A DNA stretch of 38,807 nucleotides from Eutrophocola sp964490145 (GTDB lineage: Bacteria; Pseudomonadota; Gammaproteobacteria; Pseudomonadales; Pseudohongiellaceae): contig CAZBBS010000021.1 in NCBI GenBank assembly GCA_964490145.1, forward strand, positions 1 to 38,807. The letters are read 5' to 3'. Shown here piece by piece: positions 24,742 through 32,645 of this stretch. The notes beneath the pieces were generated by a model, which was not told the DNA's origin, ran no database searches, and saw only the letters and a program-made list of their open reading frames with translations. The stretch's first letter is position 1, and each line of letters opens with the position of its first letter. Both the position numbers and the translations under genes were made by a program.

Positions 24742-25185
24742 TTATTGCGGAACAGCAGAATTGTGGAACTGGATGATTTTCCATTCGTCGTTATGGCGGG
24801 CCACTGCCATGCTCAGGCGCAAAGTTCGGCCTTCCTGACCCGGTGGTACGACCTCCCACATGCCTGACAGCAATGCCAGGTCATCAGAAATAACCTCCAC
24901 TGAATAATCCAGGGCGCGGCACAAGGTTTGACCAGGCGTGTTGTTGCCTACCGGGGTGAAATAAGCCAGGACACCAGCAGGGTCTGTTACCAGGGATTTG
25001 GAGCCGGTACCCCAGAACAGGGCGTCCTCAGTAAACAGGCTGGTGACGGTCGGTACATCGGCATTGGTCATGGCAGACAGGAAACGGGCAAACATGTCAT
25101 GGGCAGCCTGTTGCGCATTACTCTGGGCAAACAGGGCTGACGGTGACAGGGTAAGGGCAAGCATTAACACAATGGCGCATTTCAT
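24742..25185 (-). CDS. Exported NTF2-like (SnoaL/DUF4440-type) protein
   Basis: 147 aa with signal peptide MKCAIVLMLALTLSPSALFAQ. The mature part is an NTF2-like cone: an N-terminal helix pair (HDMFARFLSAMTNADVPTV), FTEDALFWGTGSKSLV, a beta sheet, and the end DEWKIIQFHNSAVPQ with the Trp-Lys strand typical of the group. AGGAG lies eight bases before ATG. It follows the carboxyltransferase gene by 50 bases on the same strand and is probably the last gene of that operon. Members of this fold are isomerases, cyclases, dehydratases or only ligand binders; no catalytic residues can be assigned here. Its export separates it from the cytosolic carboxylase. Confidence 0.75.
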   Translation of the reverse strand: MKCAIVLMLALTLSPSALFAQSNAQQAAHDMFARFLSAMTNADVPTVTSLFTEDALFWGTGSKSLVTDPAGVLAYFTPVGNNTPGQTLCRALDYSVEVISDDLALLSGMWEVVPPGQEGRTLRLSMAVARHNDEWKIIQFHNSAVPQ

Positions 25186-25235
25186 GGACTGACTCCTGAT
25201 GGCTTGGCTGGACGGGGCAGAACAGGAAGGCAGTA

Positions 25236-26705
25236 TCAGCGATTGCTGCTATCCAGTACAAGCCTGAAATCCGGTTGTTTCACCTCGAAATAGGCAGGGG
25301 CAGGTTTCTCTTTCATGCCTTTCAACAGTTTCAGTACCGGGGCAATCTGCGGATTGTAATGCAGCTGGTGAGGGGCACGCGGCTGCATCTCGTCAATCAG
25401 GTCGTTGGGCATGACTGCCCGCAGCAGGAACTCTTCATCAGACATGGATGTTGTAAAACGGCTGCGTCGTTCCTTCAGGGTCATCATAATGGGTTCCGCC
25501 TTGATCTCTTTTGTCCGCGGCAGGGACATGATGCGGTCCAGCACGTTTGGATCCACGGGGGCAGTGGGGCGACCAAAACGGCCCAGTACATAACGGATGG
25601 CCTGGTCGGGAATCTGTTCATAACGCTCGCTGCCCATGACATTGAACATGGCCTGGGTAGTGACGATCTGCGGAAAGGGCGTGACCATGATGGGTGAACC
25701 TAATTCAAAGCGGACTCTTTCCACCTCGGCCATCACCTCATCAAATTTGTGCTCCAGGCCGACTTCAGCCAGCTGACGGCGGGTGGTGGTCATCACCCCC
25801 CCGGCAATCTGATGTCTGAGGAACGAGGCATCGTAGGCCTGCGGTTGGCCGCTGGGCAGTCCCTCGGCCCTGGCGAGGGCAAAGTAGAAGGCTTCCAGTT
25901 CCCTGATGGCTTTCTCATCGGCATCCACTTCATAGCCGTGGGTTTTCAGGTTGTGAATGGTCTGCGAGGCACAGGGCAGGGATGAACCATGGGCCAGTGG
26001 ACCAATAGCCACATGCAGGGCCGAGATGCCGAGTTCGGCACCCACCATGTAGTTGAACTGGGACAGGCCAATGGTGCAGTGGGAATGCAATTCCAGCGGC
26101 ATGTTGCCGATTTCCTTTTTCACGGCCGGGATTAACATGCGGGCCCGTTCCGGCGTGAGCAGGCCTGAGGGATCCTTGATGTAGACCAGGTCGAAGAGGC
26201 CAGAGGCGGCAATTTGCCGGGCACAATTGGCGTAGAAGGCATCATCATGCACTGCACTCAGGGTGTAGGTCAGTGCGGCCATGTTTTCAGCTTCACCTTC
26301 CTCCTTCACGATGCGCGCCACCTGCATCAGGGCGTCCATGTCATGCATGGGATCGAGCAGCACGAAGCGGCCGATGCCGTTTTTCATCAAGGTGCGATAG
26401 GCCAGGCGCATGAAGTCATGATCTGCTGTTTCCCAGCTGATGAAGCGGAAGCCGGTGGAAATGAATTGCAGCGGCACGCCGGGCAGGGCGCGTTTCATCA
26501 GGCGAATGCGTTCCCAGGGATCATCACGATGGGAGCGGATGGCCATGGACATATGGGTGGACGAGGTGAAATCGATAGCCCGAAAGCCCACCCTTTCCAT
26601 GATCGGTGCCGCCTGCATGATCTGGTTGGTGCCAAGGCCCGTCATGCTCCACAGACTCTGGTTGCCGTCACGAATGCTGACATCAACAAGTTTCAGTTCA
26701 GGCAT
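25236..26705 (-). CDS. Biotin-dependent carboxyltransferase (OadA/PycB-like) with altered substrate pocket
   Basis: 489 aa, a DRE-TIM/HMGL-like barrel plus a PYC/OADA C-terminal domain, without its own biotin domain. VDVSIRDGNQSLW gives the metal Asp13 and Gln16; Lys177 in YIKDPSG is the carboxylated metal ligand; His207 and His209 in ELHSHCTIG complete the site; GGVMTTTRRQL keeps the Thr that acts in carboxyl transfer. Where pyruvate carboxylase has LQMLLRG..N, with the arginine that binds pyruvate, this protein has LQFISTGFRF, with Thr84 at the arginine position. So the catalytic machinery is kept and the substrate site is changed. It overlaps the biotin carboxylase gene by 8 bases. Acceptor unknown, probably not pyruvate. 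Confidence 0.85.
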   Translation of the reverse strand: MPELKLVDVSIRDGNQSLWSMTGLGTNQIMQAAPIMERVGFRAIDFTSSTHMSMAIRSHRDDPWERIRLMKRALPGVPLQFISTGFRFISWETADHDFMRLAYRTLMKNGIGRFVLLDPMHDMDALMQVARIVKEEGEAENMAALTYTLSAVHDDAFYANCARQIAASGLFDLVYIKDPSGLLTPERARMLIPAVKKEIGNMPLELHSHCTIGLSQFNYMVGAELGISALHVAIGPLAHGSSLPCASQTIHNLKTHGYEVDADEKAIRELEAFYFALARAEGLPSGQPQAYDASFLRHQIAGGVMTTTRRQLAEVGLEHKFDEVMAEVERVRFELGSPIMVTPFPQIVTTQAMFNVMGSERYEQIPDQAIRYVLGRFGRPTAPVDPNVLDRIMSLPRTKEIKAEPIMMTLKERRSRFTTSMSDEEFLLRAVMPNDLIDEMQPRAPHQLHYNPQIAPVLKLLKGMKEKPAPAYFEVKQPDFRLVLDSSNR

Positions 26706-28065
26706 TGTCGTTGTCTCCCCAGTTCACGGTGTCGAGCAGTGCAGGCAGAAAGCCGGTATCCACACCCCCTTGACCAAAATCGGCATTATTCAGAATAGTG
26801 CGGTGCAGGATGATGTTGGATTCCACACCGGTAATTTCCGTGCGGGCCAGTGCCAAGCGGAGTCTGCTGATGGCTTCATCACGATCGGTTCCCCAGACAA
26901 TCAGTTTGCCTAACAGGGAGTCATAGTAGGGCGGCACGGTGTAGCCGCTCTCCACATGTGAGTCCAGGCGGATGCCTTCACCGGCAGCAAAGCATGCCGC
27001 GGTAATCAACCCGGGACTGGGATGGAAATCATTGCGGCAATCCTCGGCATTCAGACGGCACTCAATGGCGTGACCGTAAAAAGCGATGTCATTCTGGGTC
27101 ATCCCGAGCGGGCGGCCTTCCGCCACCCGGATTTGCTGGGCTACCAGATCCAGGCCGGTGATGGCTTCTGTCACCGGATGTTCCACCTGGATACGGGCAT
27201 TCATTTCCAGAAAGTAAAAACTGTTGCGCTGGACATCCACCAGGAATTCGACGGTGCCGGCGCCACGGTAGGAAAGGTGTTTGCCGAAATTCACAGCAGC
27301 CTGTTCCATGGCATGGCGCAGGTCGTCAATCAGGTTCGGTGCCGGGGCTTCCTCGACCAGCTTCTGGTAGCGGCGCTGGATGGAACAGTCACGGGTGCCA
27401 AGATGAATGACGTCAATGCCATCACCCAGCACCTGCACTTCCACGTGACGACCACTGGCCACGTAACATTCCAGATACAGGCGATCATCATTGAAGGCGT
27501 TTTCCGCTTCGGCGCGGGCCAGCAGCATGGTGTCTGCCAGGGCTGATGCCTCATGCACCACCTTCATCCCGCGACCCCCGCCGCCACCGACAGCTTTGAT
27601 CAGGACCGGGTAACCGATATCACTGGCGAGCTTTTCGGCTTCTTCAGGATCATTCACGGAACCGCCGGGGACCACCGGCAGGCCGGCATCCACGGCATTT
27701 TTTCGCGCCTTGAGCTTGTCACCGATGGCATCGAGCTGGACTATGGTCGGGCCGATAAAAAAAATGCCGTTTTCTTCACAGGCTTTGGCCAGGGCCGTGT
27801 TTTCCGACAGGAAGCCATAACCAGGATGGATGGCATCCACCTTTTCCTGGATGGCGGCCTGAATGATGGCGTCCACCTTCAGATAGCTTTTCGGGGACGG
27901 CGGTGGGCCGATATTGATAACAGAAGTCGCCATGCGTGCAGGCACGGAATCCAGGTCAGCTTCGGAAGCGGCCAGCACGCTTTCAATGCCCAGCAGGTTG
28001 CAGGTACGGATAATACGGGCGGCAATTTCACCGCGATTGGCGATAAGCAGGCGATTGATATTCAT
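26698..28065 (-). CDS. Biotin carboxylase subunit (AccC/PycA-like)
   Basis: 455 aa, complete and typical. RLLIANRGEIAARIIR opens the biotin-carboxylase N-domain; the ATP-grasp has Lys157 and the glycine loop GGGGGRGM (160-167); the metal and catalytic residues are in EMNARIQVEHPVTE (Glu287, Arg291, Glu295). It forms carboxyphosphate from ATP and bicarbonate and carboxylates biotin on the carrier protein. It starts 3 bases after the carrier gene and overlaps the carboxyltransferase by 8 bases, so it serves this operon rather than general fatty-acid synthesis, whose accBC pair would normally lie apart from carboxyltransferase and dikinase genes. Confidence 0.93.
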   Translation of the reverse strand: MNINRLLIANRGEIAARIIRTCNLLGIESVLAASEADLDSVPARMATSVINIGPPPSPKSYLKVDAIIQAAIQEKVDAIHPGYGFLSENTALAKACEENGIFFIGPTIVQLDAIGDKLKARKNAVDAGLPVVPGGSVNDPEEAEKLASDIGYPVLIKAVGGGGGRGMKVVHEASALADTMLLARAEAENAFNDDRLYLECYVASGRHVEVQVLGDGIDVIHLGTRDCSIQRRYQKLVEEAPAPNLIDDLRHAMEQAAVNFGKHLSYRGAGTVEFLVDVQRNSFYFLEMNARIQVEHPVTEAITGLDLVAQQIRVAEGRPLGMTQNDIAFYGHAIECRLNAEDCRNDFHPSPGLITAACFAAGEGIRLDSHVESGYTVPPYYDSLLGKLIVWGTDRDEAISRLRLALARTEITGVESNIILHRTILNNADFGQGGVDTGFLPALLDTVNWGDNDNA

Positions 28066-28068
28066 GGC

Positions 28069-28530
28069 TCAGGCAGGCCTTACCCGCATGAGCAGTTGTC
28101 CCTTTTCGATAAACTGCGCATCTTCAGCCAGGATCTCCACCACCTCGCCAGCAACGCCGGCAGGGATGGAATTCATCAGCTTCATCACTTCGATGATGGC
28201 GATCACGGAATCCGGTTTGAGCGTGCTGCCGATTTCAACAAACGGATCAGCGCCAGGTTTTGGTGCCCGGTAAAACGTTCCCACAATCGGTGCCCTTATG
28301 TCGATGAGCCCTTCCTCAGTCGGTGCAGGTTCTTTTTGATTCTCTACAGATTCTATCGAAGCAATCCCTGCCTCCTGCCTCCTGACTCCAGTCTCCGTTT
28401 GTTGCGTCCATCCCCCCTCACCACGCTTCAGCTTAAGGGTATAGTTTTCTGTCTCCAGAAGCAGTTCGTCGTAGTTGGTGTCTTCCAGGTGGCGCAGGAT
28501 GTCCTGGACATCTTTATGGGACAGGCTCAT
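28069..28530 (-). CDS. Biotin carboxyl carrier protein
   Basis: 153 aa. The N-terminal about 40 residues resemble AccB; a linker of about 40 residues follows; the biotinyl domain occupies the last 80 residues with biotin-accepting Lys117 in IIEVMKLMNSI. GTFYRAPKPGADPFVEIG is the AccB-type thumb region. The ATG overlaps the stop of the ATP-grasp subunit (ATGA), so carrier and kinase are translationally coupled. Four 7-base repeats lie in the linker (28368-28395, codons 46-54); as 7 is not a multiple of 3, a change of repeat number would shift the frame and switch the gene off. Confidence 0.92.
   Translation of the reverse strand: MSLSHKDVQDILRHLEDTNYDELLLETENYTLKLKRGEGGWTQQTETGVRRQEAGIASIESVENQKEPAPTEEGLIDIRAPIVGTFYRAPKPGADPFVEIGSTLKPDSVIAIIEVMKLMNSIPAGVAGEVVEILAEDAQFIEKGQLLMRVRPA
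28368..28395 (-). repeat. Tandem heptanucleotide repeat inside the biotin carrier gene
   Basis: Four units CTGCCTC, CTGCCTC, CTGACTC, CAGTCTC on the plus strand; the first two are identical and the rest differ by one or two bases. They encode part of the disordered linker, in the stretch ETGVRRQEA. A similar TTGCCTCCTGCCTCCTG stretch occurs at about 10617-10633 in another gene. Confidence 0.6.
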
Positions 28531-29576
28531 TTCTTGCCTCCCAGCACATTGAAGATATGACCAAAGGCCTTGTCAGTGGGCTTGGCAACGGGTGCCTTGT
28601 CCCTGGCAGCCCAGACTGTTTCGGGACGACTCTGCAGCAGCATGATCCGATCATCCTGGTCGATGGCCCACTCGATATCCTGTGGCACACCATAGTGTTT
28701 TTCCACCTGGCGGGCCGTGGCAGCCAGTGACTTGATTTCCGCATCACTCAGGCAGGAGACTTTCTGTTGGTCGGCAGACACCTCCTGTTCAATAATGCCG
28801 CCATTGTCATCGGGCAGGTGGGCGATATGCTTTTCCGCGATATCCCGGGCGTTGATGTCGCTGGTAATCTTGTTGACTACAAATTTATCCGGCGTGACTT
28901 CGCCGCTGACGATACTGGAGCCCAGGCCCCAACTGCCTTCGATAGTAATAACAGACTTGTCGCCGGTAGTCGGACTGCGGGTGAACATGACGCCAGAGCA
29001 ACGGGAATTCACCATGGTCTGTACGACCACCGCCATGGCAAGCTGATCCTCGGGTAGTTTGAGGCGCAACCGGTAAGCGACCGATTCCGGGTTGTACAGG
29101 CTGGCCCAGCATTTGCGCACAGCTTCCAGCAACTGGTCCGGGCCTTTCTGCCAGAGGTACGTATCCTGCAAGCCGGCAAAGCTGGCCTCTTCACTGTCCT
29201 CACTGGTGGCGGAAGAACGTACGGCTACCGGTGTCTCGGTGCCCAGTTCCCGGCCTGCCGCCAGGATGGCATCCAGCAGATACTGTGGTGGGGTGGCGGT
29301 GGCCACCAGCTCGCGGATTTCCTCGCAGACCTGGTTCAGTACCGGCACATTTTCCGGATCCAGGGCGCTGATTCTGGCGCGGATGCCATGCTGGTTATCC
29401 AGTTCATCCAGGTAGGCAGTAAAACCGCTGGTGGTGATCACGAAACCATAGGGGACAGGAATTTCAGCCCGGCAGAGTTCGCCAAGGCTGCCGCCTTTGC
29501 CACCCACGACCGGGCGGTCTTCCAGGGTAATGTCTTTGAACCAGAGGACAGGCGATTGTGTGTTTGCTGTAGTCAT
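28527..29576 (-). CDS. ATP-grasp (PEP-synthase N-terminal) subunit of a split dikinase
   Basis: 349 aa, equal to the pyruvate-phosphate-dikinase/PEP-synthase ATP-binding domain alone. GGKGGSLGEL (about 25-34), VAVRSSATSEDSEEASFAG (about 116-134), CSGVMFTRSP and the end MLLQSRPETVW are the classic motifs. There is no phosphohistidine or barrel domain. The size matches the beta subunit (PpsB, about 40 kDa) of phenylphosphate synthase. It should transfer the beta-phosphate of ATP to the histidine of the partner encoded just upstream, giving AMP and phosphate. The biotin carrier gene overlaps its stop, physically linking phosphorylation and carboxylation. Confidence 0.88.
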   Translation of the reverse strand: MTTANTQSPVLWFKDITLEDRPVVGGKGGSLGELCRAEIPVPYGFVITTSGFTAYLDELDNQHGIRARISALDPENVPVLNQVCEEIRELVATATPPQYLLDAILAAGRELGTETPVAVRSSATSEDSEEASFAGLQDTYLWQKGPDQLLEAVRKCWASLYNPESVAYRLRLKLPEDQLAMAVVVQTMVNSRCSGVMFTRSPTTGDKSVITIEGSWGLGSSIVSGEVTPDKFVVNKITSDINARDIAEKHIAHLPDDNGGIIEQEVSADQQKVSCLSDAEIKSLAATARQVEKHYGVPQDIEWAIDQDDRIMLLQSRPETVWAARDKAPVAKPTDKAFGHIFNVLGGKK

Positions 29577-29610
29577 GAAAAGGTCTGTTACGGTTACTGA
29601 ATTGATGCAT

Positions 29611-29643
29611 CACCGGCAGGGGGCTTGTGGCCAGCTGCCGGTG
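29611..29643 (-). promoter_or_regulatory. Intra-operon hairpin between the two dikinase subunit genes
   Basis: CACCGGCAG (29611-29619) pairs perfectly over 9 bases with CTGCCGGTG (29635-29643), with a 15-base loop. It sits in the only sizeable gap (83 bases) of the five-gene dikinase-carboxylase run. No T tract follows on the coding strand, so mRNA processing or stability is more likely than termination. Confidence 0.6.
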
Positions 29644-29659
29644 GTGAGCGTTTGGCTGG

Positions 29660-31474
29660 TTATTCGAGTATGGTGACCACGCCACGGTCGCCATCCACAC
29701 GCAGACGTTGTCCGCTCTGGATGCGCTTGGTGGCCTGGCCGGTGCCGACCACTGCCGGCATACCGTACTCGCGGGCGACGATGGCCATGTGGGACATGGT
29801 GCCCCCGATGTCGGAAACCGCTGCCTTGATCTTGCTGAACAACGGGCTCCAGCTGGGGTGCGTGATCGGACATACCAGGATGTCGCCTTCCTTGATATCG
29901 CCGAAGTCGTTGATGCCGCGCAGGACGCGGGCAACCCCTTCAACGACACCAGGAGATGCGGCGTAACCCTTGAGTTCGTTTTCATTTTCCACATCCGGTG
30001 CAGCCCAGCTATGCAGGGTTTCGGTGGTGATCCCCCACAGCATTTGCAGGGCGGGATCTTCGATATTTTCAGGCATGGGGCCAATGGCTGGTGGTGCCTG
30101 CCACTGCTTCATGACCTCCAGCATGCGACGACGCTCGGCAATGATGGGTGGCCAGTAACCGGTGTTGACCGGTTTGGAACCGGCAGCCCAGCTATTCATC
30201 AGGTTGCCCAGGGTCATGTTGATTTCGGCATGGGTCAGCTGGAAGATATCTTCTGCGTCTTCGAGCATGCCGTGGCGGGTCAGCAGGCGGCCGAAGTCAC
30301 GCACCTTGTTGAAGAAGCTGGTGGTCAGCCAGTGCTCACAGTAAAACTTGTGGTCTTCCACGTAAGGGAAGACCAGGTGGGAAACCGCCAGCATCTGGTC
30401 AAAGGCGTGTTTTTCTTCCTCGCTGCCCAGCAGGTCGCGGTATTCACTGATGATGCGCTCACGTTCGGCTTTCAGGGCCTCGGTCGGGCGTTCCAGGCTG
30501 TCACCCTGTTTGATCAGTTCGATGTAGTGAGGCAGGGCAGAGAGCGGGACGGACAGGTCATCATTCCAGCTGCGCTCGAAATGGTAGAAGCCATCGCCAA
30601 TGGAAATGTTGAACCAGGGGTCGCGGGCCTCCGCCAGGGCATCCAGCCATTTGGTGCCGGCATCACCCTGGGCCTTGACCGCAGTCAGGATCACTTCGGG
30701 ATCACCACCGGTGGAAAAGACATCGCTGATGCCCAGCTCCACGGCAAGTCTGGCCAGCTTCTTGAGCTCATCATCAGGGCGGAACATCAATACATCGATA
30801 CCGGCCACCATACGGGCCACAGTCTGGTCGGTGATTTCCGGGAACGCCTGTTTACAGAACTGGAAGAACACCACGTAGGCCCCGTAGCCCAGCATGAGCA
30901 TTTCAAAATGGTGCTGCCACATGATGGAATATTTCTCCATCACACTGTTGAAGGCTTCACGGACGTAATGGTTCTGGGCGATGCCCGTGGAGTTTTTCAC
31001 CACCGCTTCATCTTCGATATCCGGCAGCTGGGGAATCTCTATGGCGTTCATCTCACGAATCAGCTGACCCATGCGTTTTTCCCAGGAGTCGTAGATGTCA
31101 TTCCAGTTTTCATAGTAGTGGCCGGCACGTTCCTGGAAGATGGCCAGGCGTTTCTCGATCTCCGCCGGATCATTCACGGTATTGGCTGTGATGTAGATAC
31201 GGCCGTTGATGCAGCGGTAGTCAATGCCCATGGCGGTGGGGAAGGCAAACACGCGGGCTACATAGGCGCCCATGGCGTGATAGGCCGCTTCCGCCGTAAT
31301 CATGTCGAAGGCGGCCATAGGCTCGGGAAAGTGCATGGAGTTGTAGAACCAGAAGCGCTCATCATCCTCTGGCTGTACCCGGGTGAAGTACGGATACATA
31401 TCGCCCCAGTTTTCCGCGCCTTCCAGGGCCGGAATTTCGGATGGCATGGGAAAAGGATTTTTCTTGTCTGACAT
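29660..31474 (-). CDS. Phosphohistidine subunit of a split dikinase (phenylphosphate-synthase alpha-like)
   Basis: 604 aa. Only the last ~95 residues match the PEP-utilising mobile domain: GDILVCPITHPSWSPLF, then GGTMSHMAIVAREYG with phospho-accepting His562. The first ~500 residues are a large mostly helical domain of the kind that binds the acceptor in phenylphosphate synthase alpha (PpsA) and rifampicin phosphotransferase; there is no PEP/pyruvate-binding barrel, so pyruvate is an unlikely acceptor. Together with the 349-aa subunit it makes a full substrate-activating dikinase. GGGGGAACC precedes ATG 31474. It is the first gene of the operon and lies divergent from an IclR regulator. It should phosphorylate a hydroxyl or enol group; the acceptor is unknown. 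Confidence 0.85.
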   Translation of the reverse strand: MSDKKNPFPMPSEIPALEGAENWGDMYPYFTRVQPEDDERFWFYNSMHFPEPMAAFDMITAEAAYHAMGAYVARVFAFPTAMGIDYRCINGRIYITANTVNDPAEIEKRLAIFQERAGHYYENWNDIYDSWEKRMGQLIREMNAIEIPQLPDIEDEAVVKNSTGIAQNHYVREAFNSVMEKYSIMWQHHFEMLMLGYGAYVVFFQFCKQAFPEITDQTVARMVAGIDVLMFRPDDELKKLARLAVELGISDVFSTGGDPEVILTAVKAQGDAGTKWLDALAEARDPWFNISIGDGFYHFERSWNDDLSVPLSALPHYIELIKQGDSLERPTEALKAERERIISEYRDLLGSEEEKHAFDQMLAVSHLVFPYVEDHKFYCEHWLTTSFFNKVRDFGRLLTRHGMLEDAEDIFQLTHAEINMTLGNLMNSWAAGSKPVNTGYWPPIIAERRRMLEVMKQWQAPPAIGPMPENIEDPALQMLWGITTETLHSWAAPDVENENELKGYAASPGVVEGVARVLRGINDFGDIKEGDILVCPITHPSWSPLFSKIKAAVSDIGGTMSHMAIVAREYGMPAVVGTGQATKRIQSGQRLRVDGDRGVVTILE

Positions 31475-31618
31475 GGTTCCCCCTGTAACTCTGAATGACC
31501 GCTTACAAGCCTGTGTTTTCGGGCCACGGATGCCCGGTGGAGCCGGCTATTTGTTTTTCCGGTCGATGAATTGAATATCCTGCAATTTGGAATTTGAGTA
31601 AACTACAAATATACAAGA

Positions 31619-31633
31619 TTTCACCAGGTGAAA
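31619..31633. promoter_or_regulatory. 15-bp palindrome, candidate IclR operator
   Basis: TTTCACC-A-GGTGAAA is a perfect 7+1+7 palindrome in the 181-base gap between the dikinase-carboxylase operon and its divergent IclR gene. IclR-family proteins bind palindromes of about this length. TATAAA at 31636-31641 follows it in the regulator direction, 15 bases before the regulator start. Confidence 0.55.
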
Positions 31634-31655
31634 ACTATAAAAGGGGCGGGTCTGC

Positions 31656-32480
31656 ATGCGTGAATACAGGGTCAAGGAAATCCATGCATTGGCCCGTGGC
31701 CTGGATGTACTCAAGGTGCTGCAAAAAATGCGCTGTGCCAGCCTGCATGAACTGCATCGGCAAACCGGTATTCCCAAAAGTACCCTGACGAGAATCCTGC
31801 TGACCCTGCACCAGCAGGGGTTTATCTGGCAGCGAGTGGCAGATGGTGCCTTTCTGACCAGCTATCTGGAGTTCCAGCGTTTCCCTCAGCCTGACGAGGC
31901 AAACTGGATGGTGGAAGTGGCTTCCCCCCTGATGCAGGCCCTGTGTGAACGGGTGAAGTGGCCTTCGGTGCTTTCCTCACCGCGTCTTGATTACATGGAA
32001 GTGGTGGAGACCAACAGTCCCAACAGCTATTTTGATGAGATTCCGCTGGGTCCGGTGGGATTCAGGGCCAACATGTTGCGCTCGGCATCCGGCAGGGCCT
32101 ACCTGAGTTTCTGTGCCAGTGAAGAGCGGGACGTGATTCTGCAGCGTCTGAGGGAAAAGGATATGCCCGGCAACCTGCTGGCTCGGGACCGGAAGGCTAT
32201 CGACAACCTGGTCAAAACCACCCGACAGAATGGTTATGCCGTCAGGGAACCGGATTTTGGAGGTGACTATGACAGGGGACGCCAGCATGTGGACGATGGC
32301 AGGGAGTCCATCGCCATGCCCATCATTGTGTCCAATACGGTGTTCGGTTGCCTGAATATCACCTGGCGCTCCCATGTGCTGACCATGGAGCAGGCTATAG
32401 CCACCTTGTTACCGGCTTTGCGGGAAACGGTGGAAGTGATCGGTCAGCGGCTGGAACAGGAGGCGCTGGTTAGCCAGTAA
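31656..32480 (+). CDS. IclR-family transcriptional regulator
   Basis: 274 aa. The N-terminal winged helix-turn-helix (about 6-65) starts EIHALARGLDVLKVLQKM and has SLHELHRQTGIPKSTLTRIL, with the recognition helix in the second half. The C-terminal effector domain (about 85-260) contains GPVGFRANMLRSASGRAYLSF, which is the IclR pocket region, and ESIAMPIIVSNTVFGCLNI. The opening ARGLDVL...RIL pattern is closest to the MhpR/PcaR-like branch that controls aromatic-acid catabolism. It is divergent from the dikinase-carboxylase operon, so that operon is its probable target, induced by the substrate or an intermediate. Confidence 0.88.
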   Translation: MREYRVKEIHALARGLDVLKVLQKMRCASLHELHRQTGIPKSTLTRILLTLHQQGFIWQRVADGAFLTSYLEFQRFPQPDEANWMVEVASPLMQALCERVKWPSVLSSPRLDYMEVVETNSPNSYFDEIPLGPVGFRANMLRSASGRAYLSFCASEERDVILQRLREKDMPGNLLARDRKAIDNLVKTTRQNGYAVREPDFGGDYDRGRQHVDDGRESIAMPIIVSNTVFGCLNITWRSHVLTMEQAIATLLPALRETVEVIGQRLEQEALVSQ

Positions 32481-32596
32481 AAACCGGTGGCATAAAAATA
32501 GGGGTAGCTGTCGGCAAAAAGGGGTCATAGTGCACGCAGGCTGGGTCAAAGGGGTTGGAGGCAATTCAATCTATTGACTCTGCCCGCTTTGATTCT

Positions 32597-32605
32597 TGCT
32601 ATACT
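32597..32605 (+). promoter_or_regulatory. Candidate extended -10 promoter for the isomerase-HupE pair
   Basis: TGC-TATACT is an extended -10 box 41 bases before ATG 32646. TTGACT at 32574-32579 is a good -35 hexamer but its spacer is 20 bases, longer than usual; extended -10 promoters tolerate this. Confidence 0.45.
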
Positions 32606-32645
32606 TTTCGCCCCTTGTGATGTCGGACTGAAAAGAAACTTGTCG

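Noticed and set aside
29708..31471. 587-codon open frame on the plus strand opposite the 604-aa dikinase subunit
   Set aside because: It mirrors the GC-rich codon use of the real gene, has no recognisable family motif and is rich in His/Gln/Val as antisense frames usually are; the minus-strand gene has clear domains and a strong ribosome site.
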